Source: Cruorifilaria tuberocauda (lineage: Eukaryota; Nematoda; Chromadorea; Rhabditida; Onchocercidae). From it: a DNA stretch of 64,000 bases. A program made the position numbers and the translations under genes. Of the stretch, positions 38,401 through 51,659 are shown piece after piece. The stretch lies in the NCBI GenBank assembly GCA_013365365.1, contig JABVXU010000011.1, positions 124,001-188,000 of the forward strand, read 5' to 3'. The notes under the pieces were generated by a model. It was not told where the DNA came from. It made no database searches and saw only the letters and a program-made list of their open reading frames with translations. Numbering within the stretch: the stretch's first letter is position 1; each line of letters starts with the position of its first letter.

Positions 38401-40592
38401 CTTATTGATAACTTGCTTACTGTGTCTTATCTTTTTGTCAGCAAAACTATTTGTGAATCAATTCAGCGATATGAACTAATTCATTACATAATTTATAACG
38501 CTTTTTAAAAATTTTATCAATGAATTGAAGTTTGATTGTCTTTTTTAACTGCGGAGAAAAAGGAATTTTGCAAAATTTCAAAAGCAAATACAACGAACAA
38601 TCTTTCTCGAAAACAGTACTGTTTAAAGACGAACAAAATGATCAATTACACGACTATCAGAAACTATAAAGTTTTTCCTGAAAAACTATTCATTCCTTCC
38701 TTTTCCACAATACCATAGTCTAAACGTGACAGTCTTTTGTCACCAGTCATTTCAGTCCAATTCACCTCATTTCCACTTGCAAGCAAAGTCAAAAAGAGCA
38801 CCGAGAAAGTTGTAATGGAATATTAGAAAAGATTTTCGCGTGCTTTATAATCGTTAATTAATTAGTTTGATATAATTCAGAATAAAGGAAAACATATGTA
38901 AGAATCTATGAAAGAAAATTTTTGTCTTTTCACTCTTCTATATTATCACTCTTTGCAGTAATAGGAAGCAATCATGTGAACTAAAACTTTCTTACTTTCC
39001 TTCTTTTGTCAAAAGGTCATAAAATGTTTTGATTTCTGTAGTGAATTTTCCAATGGTATTTGAAGTTCAAAGGTAAAGATAAACTGGTAATGAAACAATC
39101 AAAAAACTCGGCATTTTATTTTTCCTTCTTTTGCTCCATGCTTTCTTCTCATCAAAAAATTTCCCGCAGTTTTCTCGATCTATTTTCAGCTAAATTTTTT
39201 GTTAAGTTTTTTGAAAGATCACTCTTATAGTTCCAATTTCATTCCATGTGACACTGTTACTGAATGATTTAAAATATTTGAATAATTTCTCAAATTTCAA
39301 ATTTTTTGTTCCTACATTTTTTCGCTAAAATATTTGAATAATTTCTTTCCACATTTAACATGATAATTCTCCACATATTGTTAATGGGATTAATTTGAAT
39401 TGAAGATTGAAAATTCAAGTAATCAAAGATAGCTATTATAATTGATTATGCAATAAAATGATAGTGAGAGTGAATGATAATATAACTGATCGGATGATTA
39501 TACTAAAGAGAGAGGAAAAAATCAGAAATAACTGAGAGAGTGATTTGTTGTGTCAGAGAGGAGGAAAGAGATATCAGGAGAGAAATGATCACCGAGATTA
39601 TCAGTAATAGAAAAACAACTCTTCTAGTCCTTTTTGTTTATCATTAAGGAAAAAATGAAATGAAATTCCATTAGAACACATTGATTCTTATTTTTGCTTT
39701 TGTGGAATTCAATTAACTTTGTTATCATATTTCTTAATTTTCTCTTTTCTTATCTCTCTTTCTCTTCATTCATCCCATTCTTCCCTTTTCATATTTCTTT
39801 TGCTGCATTCTTTTAAAACAATAGGAAAATTCTTTCCAGTTCTTTTCTAAAATAAATTTTCTTAACTTCTCTTTCATCTTTCTTAATAGTCAGTTTCAAT
39901 TAGAAAAGAACATTTTAAACAATCGAATTCTTTTATGAAAAAATTTTAAAGTATGTTTCATTTCATTTCCACTAATCAGAAAATATGTGTTAGCATTTCC
40001 TTCCCATAATATAATAATTAATTAGCTCTTTCTCTATACTATACAGTATTTTCTACCATTTTTAGCTTGATATTCACTTAACATTTTAGACGTAATTACC
40101 AATATAAATTTTTAAACTAATGTATTTAAAATTAATAAAGCATTTTCCCTGCTTCTGTTTTGTGGCATACTTGATGGAATTAAAAACACTTATCTTAGAT
40201 ATGACTTAAAAGTGGTTTTTCCCTTTTCCCTTCCTGATCTGGAATAATAAATATATTAATCTCACATCGCGTAAACAGCTTGGAATTATCGAGCTTGTGC
40301 TTCATACCGAACAGCTGTATGCTTTAATTTTATTCTTCTAACTGTTCCTTCTCTTCCTGCTAAACTACTAAATATGTCAAATGATTAAAGAAATTCTTTT
40401 AATTTGGACAAAATTCCTTCGATGAAAACTTTTTCATATGGCAATTATATTAGCTAAATTCGATTCAACCTCACTTGATCCTTTCCAATTAATTTAACTT
40501 AGTTTAAATCCTCTCTTTAAGAAAGAAGTATCGAAATAAAACTGTGAGTATTTAGGAACAGATTTAATTTTTTATTAACATTTTCTTGTCAG
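35404..40592. other. gene-poor AT-rich stretch
   Basis: I saw no phase-consistent exons. The longest minus-strand open frame here (36859-36536) is Ile/Leu/Phe-rich, as random AT-rich sequence is, and has no splice support. Confidence 0.45.
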
Positions 40593-41114
40593 TTCAAGAA
40601 TATCAAATTAGCATTGCTACAAATTAGCGGACAGGCTGACAGTCAACAGACAGGTACATATCTTAGCACAATTTCTCGAACATTTTTTATATCAAAAAGA
40701 AGAATAATTGTTGAAATTTTTCTTGGTCAGAATAAAAAAGTGAGAATAAAAGAAGAAATAACGTATGAAACATGTATCCTAATAATCAAATATTCCTTTT
40801 ATTTGAATGATATAATAGAGTTGTTTCCAACTTTTGTACTGAATCGAAGAAGAGAAGAGTCTTTAAATCTTTCACTCCAAGGTTTAATGTTCTACTTTGT
40901 TGTTACTCGATCGAAGTTTTTCCTTTTTCTCCTTCCTTCAACCTCACTCCACTTCTCTCCTTCCGTTTTTTGCAAAACTTTCATTTTATATCAGTCTGTA
41001 GTATATTGATCATTTGGATACGTAATTGACGGCAATCATAGCAATGCACCTTCCGCAGTACCTGGCGGAATAATGCGCAGCTTTGGTGCAACGGCTAACA
41101 ATCATGCATTGTAA
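40593..41114 (+). CDS. candidate 3'-terminal exon pair of an unknown gene
   Basis: Exon A (40593-40653) follows TTCTTGTCAG and reads FKNIKLALLQISGQADSQQT, ending at ACAG|GTACAT. Exon B (41059-41114) follows TTCCGCAG and joins in phase as VPGGIMRSFGATANNHAL, then a TAA. Both pieces look coding-like (GC-richer, mixed residues) and the phases agree, but I recognise no family and found no upstream exons. The long open frame that runs through exon A into the intron (40614-41009) becomes Phe/Leu/Ser-rich and is probably intron. Confidence 0.3.
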
Positions 41115-44100
41115 GGAGTGGGTTTTTGCTCTTTCAATCATTTATATTTACTGATTAATTAAATATATTCATAAGCTTATTTGAATAAATAAATTATTCA
41201 ATTTCTAGCAGCAATGGGAACGATCGAAAGAGAAATGGGAATTGGTAGGGAAAGAAGGCTTACTTATACTATGGACGCTTTTTCTTCTCTCTTCCTAGAA
41301 AGAAAGGAAGAATGAAAAAGCTTTAATGAAATGACATGTTCACAGAAAATGAGTAAGTCTGGAGGTCCTCCTTTTCCTTCCTTTTTTAAACGGTTATCAA
41401 GAGAAATTCAAAATGATAACAACAAAGTAAGTAAAACTGATATTTAAATGATCGAAAATTATTCTTGTTTCTTCCGATTATATCCAAGAAAAACAATAAT
41501 TTGATCCTGAGATATCTGTTTTCAATGCTTTCCAATAATAATATTGCAAACAAGTCTGTTTAATTTCTTGCAACTTTAATTTCGGTAAATTGTCGTTATT
41601 AATTTTCTCGTAATTTTACTAAATTGAAAATTCAAGAAATAAAGGAAGATGGCGAAACATGAAGAATTGAAAAAGAAAATAGTATTAGGTTTCAGATACT
41701 TCCAGTAATGAGGAAAACAACTATACAGTTATTTTTTAATAATAACAATACTTACAATAGTAATGTCATGCCCAAAATACTTTATATAAGATAAATTTTT
41801 TCAATAATCGAACTGCCAAGTTTTTCAAATATTCGAAATTTATCAATCATTCCTTTTCATCGGTTGCTAGGCAATTTATTTATTTCAATTACTCATGCAT
41901 ATTTATTAGATAAGCAGACTAAATTAAAAAATAACTGTGAACATATACTTGTAGCATATGAGAAGTGCTCGAATATAATTTTAAAGTTTATACAAAAAAT
42001 ATAAATTATATTTTTTGAATTCAGTATTTAATGAAAAAATTTTAACAAATAATTATAGAGAGAAAGTTGAAAACAAGATGCTTTATTGGCAGAAGAAATT
42101 AGAAGGAAGACGAAATAGAAAGTCAAAGAACGAAGTGAGATGAGTTTACAAAGTTGACTTGACATTTGACCGATCAATGCCTAATTCGACATTTCGATTC
42201 ATATCACTTACTGTACTCATCATACCTAAATCTCATATTGCTTATATATATTTGCTATTAAAAGATATGCTATCTAAACAGCAAAATACAGTGAAACTAT
42301 TTAAGTTTTTCTGATATTTTTTAAACCAATTTTTTGATATCTTCACAGAACTAATTTTCAAAAAAAGTATGAAAATTAATGACATTCCAAAAACTGAAAT
42401 TCAACTTTAGTGGCAGAATAAAATCCATGAGCGATTCGTGAAATCTCTTTTATTATTTCTAAATATTTCATCTCTGTTCCGTTTTTTCTTGCTGTAATGT
42501 ATGGGAAAAAACTTCACTAGGAAGAAAGATTTATATGAGTTTCGGGAAACACGAAGGAACAGAAGTAAACTGAAAACTTCGCAAATGCTGAAAATCATTT
42601 ATCAAATCCAAAAATTGTATACGAAGCGGAATTTCACTCCTTTCTCACTTTCTGCACGAATTACAGAAAGATTAATTAATTTATTTTCCTTATCGTTGCA
42701 TTTGTTTTCATTTCTTTCTTGCGTTTTCTTCTTCCATAGCCAAATTCTTTAAGGGAAAGCTTCCATGCGCTTTCATCTCTCTTTTATTTTTTAAAAGTAA
42801 AATTTTGTTGCAGCATTTACTACAAGTATATGTGTGTCTGTATAATACATGCCCACACATATATAAAACAATTATTTCAGTTATTTGAATTAATCCATCC
42901 GTTTTCACTCCAGAACAAATTTTGTCTAATTACTTCAATTTAATTAAAATGAAAATAGATTAAAAGTCACTTAACATTGGATAACTATTACCGAAGGGTA
43001 TTATCAGAAATCAGTTGTCTTATTCAAAGGCAAGAGTGAAAAGGAAGGAAAAGAGAGAAATTAGAAGGGAATCATTCTTGTGTTGAGGCTGGTGACAGTG
43101 GGAAAATTTATCATTATTAAACAGTTTAGTACTATTATAAGTTCAAAACAATAATGATTCCAAATTCTGCAAAAAGTAAACGAATTTAGTTGAAATTTTG
43201 GTTCACTTTCTAAATTTCATATATTCAGCATAATTTAAAATAGCAATAAAATAATGAAAGCATTTAAATAATTGATAAATTTAGTTGGTTCAAGTTTTCG
43301 AATCCACTTTTCATTTAATTATTTTATAAATTATTCAATTCGCAATTAACAGTAAAACTTTTTAAGACTTTATGTTTTCATAAATAGAAAACGGGGAAAA
43401 ATGAAAAAACAACATCTAATCTTTTAAATAATAATAACCAGTAGAAGCGGATAATTCTGCTGGGAGCCATTATTTCTACAAAGAAACTCAATGATTCAAT
43501 GCTATGAGCTGAGAGCTAAAATAATAGCAACAACAATAATAATCAACAGCTTTAATCTTTTCACTGATGTTTCCTTCCTCAACTTTGCATTTACTTCATT
43601 TGTCAAATAGCAAACTGTTCGGTGACAAAGGAACTCTTATAAATTATTTTCCATTATCAATAAGTAGTTCATTTTTGACATAATTATATGATATAGTGAG
43701 TTATATTTTCATTATTTTGATAAATTTTAAATGGACTTTACTGATTTCCCTTTACTGGGCACTTTTGACGGACAGATTTCCAACGTTTTCCGTTTACTTT
43801 ACCTGTAGTTCCTCTCTTATTATCCATACTCTAGATTCCAAATGTATTTTTTCATTGTGTTAAAGAATAGTCGAAATTTCTTTGCTTACTTTTTAATCGT
43901 TTGCTTGAAGAGAAATTCAATAAATTAAAGATTGAAAATTTTCGCAAAGAAATAGAATAAAAGAAATTCTAACATAAGTTTTGAAATTTGTTGATACAAT
44001 TTACAGTAATGTTTACCATTCACATGAGTACAGTAATTGTATTTTCGTTTCATCTTTGGCCTTATTTTCATTATCATGTTTTTCGTCATCGAAAGATAAT

Positions 44101-44556
44101 TTATTCACTCAGAAACGATTTCTTGGCATTCTCAGCAGCGACAGTTTCAAGCTACCTTTTGTACTTAAATTCAAGAAATGTTTTCACTCCAATACTATGC
44201 CTTGTCAGGGTACTGTGAATACAGAAAAGAACCGAATACTTTCTCCGAAAACTCCTCTGTTTAGATATATTTGCAGTTCCCATAGATATAAAAAGCAATA
44301 TTCATCTCAAATCAAATTACCATTGATGAAACGACGCAGGAAAAGTCGTAAGTCGACAATAATTAAATAAATTCAACATTCATTACGAAAATGTATTATC
44401 GTCATACCACATATATATCCCTTACCTTTATTATGGTAAAGTATCTTTGATGATTTGGCAAAATGTAAATGACTGCGATTCTTATCAAATGAAATCTTTA
44501 AATGTATTTGTTCGTGAAGATAAGTTCGTTTATAATCTCTAAGGCTTTTCTTAAAA
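41115..44556. other. gene-poor AT-rich stretch
   Basis: No convincing exons. An open frame at 43981-44370 (129 residues, very basic near its end) lacks splice support and any recognisable motif. Confidence 0.4.
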
Positions 44557-45033
44557 CACATTTGAAATTCTTCCTAGTAAAATTCCAACATTTATTTGCT
44601 AATAGAAGTGCATTCCATCTGAAATTTGATATTTAAAAATTTTTTAAACTAAAGGCACATTTGAAACTCGTACTATGTCAACATTTATTTATCAACATAA
44701 TTTCGTTCCAGTTTAAACTTTATGTTTTTAACTTTTTTCAAACGCATTCAAATTTCTATAATCTCAACATTTATCTCTCAATATAAGTTCATTTCAGCGA
44801 AATCTGATTGAAAAAAAATTTTCGAAGCATTCATTAATCAATATGAGTCCATTTCAGCTTGAATTTGACATTTTCGAAGTTTTTCATGCAAAATGCATTT
44901 GAAAATCGTGTTATCTTGACATTTATTTATTACTATAGGTTGGCTCAAGTTGCAATTTGATATTTTTAAATTTTTAAAAAAATTCTTCAATCTTACCATT
45001 CACTTATCAGCATAAGTTCATTTTGATCAAGCT
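44557..45033. repeat. decayed tandem array, about six units of 67-98 bp
   Basis: Units start near 44557, 44655, 44743, 44827, 44894 and 44981. Most open with a variant of GCATTTGAAAnTCGT, follow with TCAACATTTATTTATCA and CATAAGTTCATTTCAG, and end in a TTTGATATTTTTAAATTTTT block. The units differ a lot from each other, so the array is old. It lies in non-coding DNA about 2.5 kb upstream of the receptor gene. Confidence 0.6.
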
Positions 45034-47491
45034 TGAGGAAGGAGGAGGAAGAACAAGTAACTCAAATGAAAAAAGACACTTTCAAGAAACACTTGAAATA
45101 AAACAGAAGAGATAGATATAATTCGTTTTTGTTCTTTTCGTTCCTCTCACTAATTCTTCTTTTCCGCCTAAGCCTCAACTCTTAATCTTCCTCTTCGTTT
45201 TTTTATAGGCAATTTCATCGAACTTCGGACTTCTTCCAACTTTTTTCACAATCGCATTTACTTTTCATTTTTTTACTTTCTCACCTGCTAATAATCCTTT
45301 AATATCGTCATTTTTCATAATTTCCATTTATCTTCGGAATAATTAGAATTCTAAGATATTCTACAGACAATGCACAGATTTCTTCTTTTGACTAATATAT
45401 TTTTTGCTATTTAATCAAAAATTTACTTGCATTCGACGCTTTCAACTTCATTTCGCTTTTTCTAATTGTTCATAAATTTTGATTTGTTTTTTAATTTCAA
45501 CTCACTTCTTGAATATGTAACTCTCGAGGATAATAAAATAAAAGTTCTTTCATTTCCTTTTTCCCAAAATTATTTTCTATCCTTCCTTGAACACTCACTT
45601 ACAACTCTCCCATTCTTTTTTCTTTTTTGATTTGCGCACAGAAATAAATAACGAAAAAGTATGAAATAAATTACAAAAAATATTAAAATTTCGGACTAAA
45701 AAATACTTTGCTGTATAATAACATTTTCCTGGAACGCAAATCGAAGTCAGAATTTAAATAAAACTTTGTGATATTACTGGATGCTTGATATGTCGCTTGA
45801 TTGTTAATCGTATAAATAATGCAAATGACAATCATTGTTTATAGTTCACCTCTTTTCTCCTTTTAAAAATTAATTGAATTTATAGGACTGAAATTAATAC
45901 AGCTCAATTAACCTCAGCTTTAGAGAACTGATTGTATAAAATCGAACTGCAAGATCACAAACTTCCAATAATAGATTTAAAATCCATTGATCTGTCCTTC
46001 GATTTTGCTTCGTTTCCCTAGGGAAACAGAGATGGATAAGGGTGGTAGTTCAGCATTCAATGTAATTGGTTCTTGGAATGCAGGAAAAGTGTTCCTAGCG
46101 TATAAACAGAATCAGTCTGTTTCTGATGGTTACAGTAATGTGATAACAGTCTGCAGAAACTACAATATCTTCATTTATCGTTCTCATAATTAGTACCAGA
46201 TTAATTGGCCAGTCAGACCTTTGTTGCTATTGCAACTTGCATGTGGTTGGACGGCTTTATCTCTCGAAAGTTTCTCGAGTAATGTCTCGGTGAAAACATT
46301 TTTGTCATAAAAATTGAAAATATAACATTTTATCACTTAACCAAAGTAGTAATTAATTAGTCAAATAATGAAATTGACATAAACTAGAAAACAAGTGCTA
46401 GTAAACTATGTCGGCATTTTCTTCAATGTATTTATATCTTCGATTATTATTCACTTTCATTTGAGTTCTATCGAGTAATATTTTAATATCAAGGTGTTTC
46501 ATTTATACTTCACATATCGAATAGTGTTGGTAAAAGTTGGATTATCCATGTGATCAAAATGAAAGTAAAAAATCTGGTTATTTGAATAGTTTGGGAAAAA
46601 TTTGATTCTTCGATAAATGTTTTCACTGAAATTTCAGCATAGCTAATTCATTCTTTGCATAGATATGATGCCTTTCAAACCATCAATATTATCCATTTTC
46701 ACATTATTTAATGTTATTTACCCGTTATCTCTTCAATCTCCATAATTGCCATTTAATTTGCTTTTTCACGTGAATGCAATTCAGTTAATTATTATTACTA
46801 TCATGCATCACGCAAAAATTGTTTGACACACTTCCACAAACTGAAGTTGATGTGCAACTTCTCAGACATTTTAATCAGGAAAATTGGCTTATGAGAATGA
46901 ATGCATCAATTAAAGTAATGCAAAGAAATGTTTGTTTTGCTGCCAAATGTACTGCTGAAAACTATGAAATGTTTATTTTCGCTGCTAAATTTCCGCCTTA
47001 GTCAATCAGATTGAAAAATTTAATGGAATTTTAAATAATTAAATTGTCCGGAAAAATGAATAGATAGAATAAAATGAATTGAAATAAAATAAATAAATAT
47101 AATAAATATCGTTACAATATTTTCACATTAAATTATCAATTGTTTCAGATAAATATAAAGAAGTGCTTTAATTGTTTTATTAATTTCTGCCATTTATACT
47201 TCCTCAATATCATTTTACCTACGAAATTCAAATTTAATCTCAAAATTTTTTAAAATTGCTTAGACAGCTAACCATTTCCGGTTGATTAATTATATATCAT
47301 TCCATATATATATGTGTGTAGATTATTCTCATTTGGAAAAAAGTAAAAAGAGATTGTATTGTATGAAATTAAACTGTTAAAAGATATTGAAATGTAAACG
47401 AATATACTGATGCAATTAATTAATTAATTAGTCAATTAGAGGTATGTATATTACTCTACTTCCAGGATGTAAAGAGAAAAAAGGAGTAGAG
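45034..47491. other. upstream region of the receptor gene
   Basis: No confident gene. Two short plus-strand open frames (about 46032-46193 starting MDKGGSSAFNV, and 46819-47001) have mixed, coding-like composition but no splice partners. The receptor promoter should lie in the right part. A TTCCAG acceptor at 47464, 27 bases before the receptor ATG, is a plausible trans-splice site. Confidence 0.4.
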
Positions 47492-50400
47492 ATGGAAATG
47501 TATGAAAACAAATCGGCCTCAATGTTGACGCTTAATGAGAGCATTGTATATTGCTTGGATAGTATATTCACTGATGACCAGGTGGATTACCGTTTATACG
47601 GCAATTTACCTATTTCAATATTTGGTATTCTTATTAATCTAATTAATATAATCATCTTCATGCATGCTGACATGCGACGAAGTTTGGTGAATTTATTTCT
47701 GCTTTCGATAAGCATCACTGATTTGCTGTTACTTATTTTCAATTTTTTCTTTCTTCTATTTCCAGTAATTGCATTGTTTTCCAATTCATTCATTCTACAA
47801 GATATTTATCCGGTAGTACTTAGGTTTGTTCCCATTATTATCATTACTTTTTTACACTCTTATAACTATTATTAACTTTTCAAATTTTTAGTATTCTTTA
47901 TTTTCTAATATTGCAAATTCTTCTTCCTATATTTTGAAATGTTTCTAAAAAAAATTTTAACTTTATTGTTGCATTTATTACTATTATTCTTATTAACAAT
48001 TGTTATTACTATAATTATTATTACCATCATTATTTATTCCATTATTATTATTAACGCCCATATCATTATTATTATTATTAATAATCCATAAATTATTTAA
48101 TATCTGCAAAAAAATAAGCAAATAAATGGTTGATGAAATAAATTGTTACTGTAGAAATCGAAATTTAAATTTTCCTACAAATGTTAATGACAAAAAATTA
48201 TAGGAAGAAAAATATTTAGTCATTTGTAAAATAAATGATTTGGAGTTTAAATTTAATAAATGCTTTTGTATCTGTTTCATTTCTCAACTGCCAATTTTTC
48301 GTCCAATTGTTCAATTAATGTTAGTTGAAAATGTTATTTAAAAATTTTATTTAAAGGTTTAAAATATTTAAAAGTTGAAAATGTCATTGATTTGGTCAAA
48401 AATTGAGAGAAGCTTTTCTTTGTGAGCGAATCAAGAAAAAAGAAACAACGTCTTAATTGAATGATGAATTCTTTTTTGGATTCAACTTCATTTTTATGTA
48501 AAATTTTCAAACGAACAGAAATGAGAAGCATAATTTAAAAAGCGCGCGAATAAGAAATCTGCCAAGTATTTTAAAAAGCGCTACAAAATACCTATCGTTT
48601 AAATTGAAAAATGGAAAGAAGAAAAACTATAAGCATTTCAAATTAATTAAAGTAAACGCTTATGAATAAAAATGTTGAAATCATCATTTCAATGAATAAT
48701 TAGTTTTTAGAGTAGCACAATGAAGCCTTTATAGAAATATTCAGTGCACTAGATTGTCACTAAAGGTGGGAAAATTCCAGGTTCAGTTATCCACTGGCAA
48801 GGATAGCACAAACTTGCGGTGTCTACCTGACCTTATTTGTATCGGTACATCGTTATCTTGGTGTTTGTCATCCATTTCATGCAAAACGGTGGATCACTGG
48901 GTTTCTTTTTCTCATATTAGCGGAAAAAATTATGTTTATGCAACAGTCAAGTATCAATGTTATGGCAGTTTGCAAACTTCACACATAATTCATGCATAGA
49001 TAAGATTCGCAGAACATTTTGCTTTGATCACACTTAAACTTATAAGTTGCTTCGTTCGCCTTAGTCATGCTTAAACTGATAAGTTGCTTCTTTAAATAGA
49101 AAATAGCATGGGGGTGATCTATCTGAAGTTTCATTCACAGTTTCATTTCCTATCACTCACTGTTAACAAATTTATCGCTTGCGATATGTCAACACAACCT
49201 CATCCAACTAATTTTCAGCTTCATTGTTTTGATTTCTTCATCTACCATCATTTGTAATATCACAATAAAGGTTGATTCAACTCAAATATCATTTCTCTCT
49301 TCGAAATAATTTTTTATTCCTTCTCTTTAGAAAACCTGTGAAGTGTGCCATTTTTGGTTCCGTTCTATTTTCTTTTGTTATCAACGTAACAACATGGCTT
49401 GAGCTTACAGTTGTCCCATGTTATAGCAAAGAGTTTCATCGACTGTCAAGGTAATCCACCTAAACTTGCATTGTTTGAAACAGACAAATTAATAATGCTT
49501 TTCTATATTCTTTAAATTGGGAATTTTCAAATCTGTCCAAAAACCAAATTGTTTTCTGAATTCGTGAAAATTAAATAGTGAAATAGAAGGAATATGTAGA
49601 AGGAATGATTATGCGCCGCAAATTAAAAGAGCAAAATTATGAATTTAATATTTGGTTTGAATAGAGTGTTTTAGTTCTTTCAGTAGATAATCTTTCAGCA
49701 CTAAAGCTTTCAAAAGATAAGTTTGTAGACATATTCAACTTACCGAGTTACAAATGGATTATACATACGGTATTGTTATGAAAGTGATCACGTATACACT
49801 GGTTATGTTTATTTTTCCATTTCTTATCCTAATTATTGTCAACACCCGTATCGTTCTTACCTTGAAGCGTAGCACGAATATGAGAGCTTCACATACCAGT
49901 CGGAAATCACTTTTATCTAAAACAAACAGCAGGTATGTTATTCATATATATGCTTATATATTAGTTTTATCTTTGCAGAATTTATGCGGTGACCATGTTT
50001 GTTTTTCTCAGCTTAACTTTACATATATTCCAAAGTCATTCATAGTTTATTAACTAACACTAACAGTCTGAGGGAATTTCAAAAGCATCCAAGTTTTATA
50101 AAGAACCTTAATTTTAGGCAAAAGAATAATCAAAATAATATGAACGTGATACTTAATTCGTCATATGCGACTACAGCTTTGTCATTCTCTTCAGCAAATT
50201 TCACCTGGTAAACATTATTTATCCCTTTGCTTCCGGATCAACTGAAATTGACACTTATTATATGCGCAAGACTAACTGTTTATTTCAAGGAACCAGAAAA
50301 TTTTGCAAAATTGCCTCTCTAGTATCCGACTGATTAAGTGAGATGAAATAGTGAAAAAATTCTTTTTCTCATAAATATCTGCAGCTTTCGCCCGACAATA

Positions 50401-51484
50401 CCAAGATCAGCTAAACCGGTAATAAATTTTCATTCATCACCTCGTGACAGTTCGGTGACATTGATGCTTCTGGCCATTGTTGCTATGTTTCTCACTTGCA
50501 ACGGTCGGTTTATCTATTTATTTCTCAGACCTGGAAAAGATCGAAATACATCAATCGATATAGCTTTTTACTTTGATGAAATTGTTGAAGCTAATAATTA
50601 AATTCAACAATGTTTCATGTTTGTTTTTGATTTATTGAATAATAATAAAGCCTGATTTTTAAGAAAAAATTTTTTTGTAGAATAGAGCAATCAGACTGAT
50701 AAGGTAAACTAAAACTTTGATGTCTTTAAATTTGTGCTTATTCGTTAATGTCATTTAGCAGTAATTTACAGGCTTAGCGTTCTGCAACAACATTATCGAA
50801 ATCCTGATATTTGTGGACAAGATCGATAGCAGCGAAAACGAGAGTGCATTTGAGAAAAGTGTCGAAATTGCGAACATCCTAGTCTCCTTGAATTCATCAA
50901 CACCTATCTTCATCTACCTCATCTTCAGTTCTAAATATCGCGTCATCGTGAAAGAATTTCTTGGCTTGAAAAATGATGATAAAGTAAGAAGGATATATTT
51001 TGGGTTTGGCTTTCAAGTAAAACAATACTTCACGGGATAATGCGTCATCTTTGATGATAAATGAACTCAGATGCAGAACATCCCATTTCTTAATTCGATA
51101 CTTTCCAATAAACTCTATCAAGCTCTTTTATTGATGCATGTAACAAAGTATTCACTTTAATCTAAGGCTACCATTCCTTCATCGATCCTACAATTGAAAG
51201 TTAGTCAGAAATCGACAGATAAACTTCTTAAAATATATATCAAATCACTGTATTTAGCTTTGTAGAGATCATTTTTGAATAAGTTACTTTCCGAAGATGC
51301 ATGCCACTTGGCTACATCTTCTTTTGCTTCATCAAAGGCTTTTGCTACTTTTGAAAACGACGATCTCATCTTTCAGTCTTACGAAAGAGTTTATTTCCCA
51401 AGTGAATGTCACGGACACTCATTATTTGCAGACACACAGCGCAGCGTTAGCAGCGGCAGCGATCGCGGTACGACACACATTTGA
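47492..51484 (+). CDS. FMRFamide-receptor-like neuropeptide GPCR
   Basis: Seven-transmembrane, G-protein-coupled receptor for the plasma membrane, probably of neurons or muscle and responding to an FMRFamide-like peptide. The ligand is inferred from family resemblance only. Exons: 47492-47823, 48781-48900, 49331-49450, 49729-49932, 50385-50503, 50772-50983, 51266-51484. All phases agree, giving 441 residues. Visible features: two N-glycosylation sites in the N terminus (NKS, NES), TM1 about 37-58 and TM2 about 65-88. TM3 ends in HRYLGVCHPF at residues 134-143. TM4 is about 155-175, TM5 about 208-232, TM6 (SVTLMLLAIVAMFLTCN) about 282-300 and TM7 about 331-352 with NSSTPIFIY in the NPxxY position. 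The tail of about 90 residues is Ser-rich. The G-protein motif is HRY rather than the usual D/ERY. The first in-frame ATG is at 47444, but 47492 is preferred because it follows a TTCCAG acceptor. A polyadenylation signal AATAAA lies at 51637-51642. Confidence 0.85.
47976..48085. repeat. imperfect ATT trinucleotide tract in receptor intron 1
   Basis: Short runs of ATT/TTA are interrupted by other bases. It lies within intron 1 of the receptor gene. Confidence 0.6.
49028..49094. repeat. short direct repeat in receptor intron 2
   Basis: Two copies of a roughly 26-base word around CTTAAACTKATAAGTTGCTTC sit at about 49028-49055 and 49067-49094. It is intronic and of unknown significance. Confidence 0.55.
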
Positions 51485-51636
51485 ATATCCGTTCGTTGTG
51501 CGGGATGAGGTATCACCCCGAGGATATTTGTTGAATTCCGGAAGATCTCGTACATCCATCCGATTGTGCTGTGCGCCTTCTGCACAGTGCGGCTGATATA
51601 CTGAATGAAATTGACCTAGACGGGTGACTTCATTGC

Positions 51637-51642
51637 AATAAA
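51637..51642 (+). terminator. polyadenylation signal of the receptor gene
   Basis: A canonical AATAAA lies 153 bases after the receptor stop codon, in the correct orientation and before AT-rich intergenic DNA. Confidence 0.6.
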
Positions 51643-51659
51643 ATACTTTCAATTTTATC

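Noticed and set aside
43981..44370. 129-residue plus-strand open frame
   Set aside because: Overlaps another open frame, no motif, Ser/Phe/Lys-rich as in AT-rich noise.
51297..51596. 99-residue frame over the last receptor exon
   Set aside because: Shadow of the receptor's terminal exon, which is in phase with exon 6 and ends at 51484.
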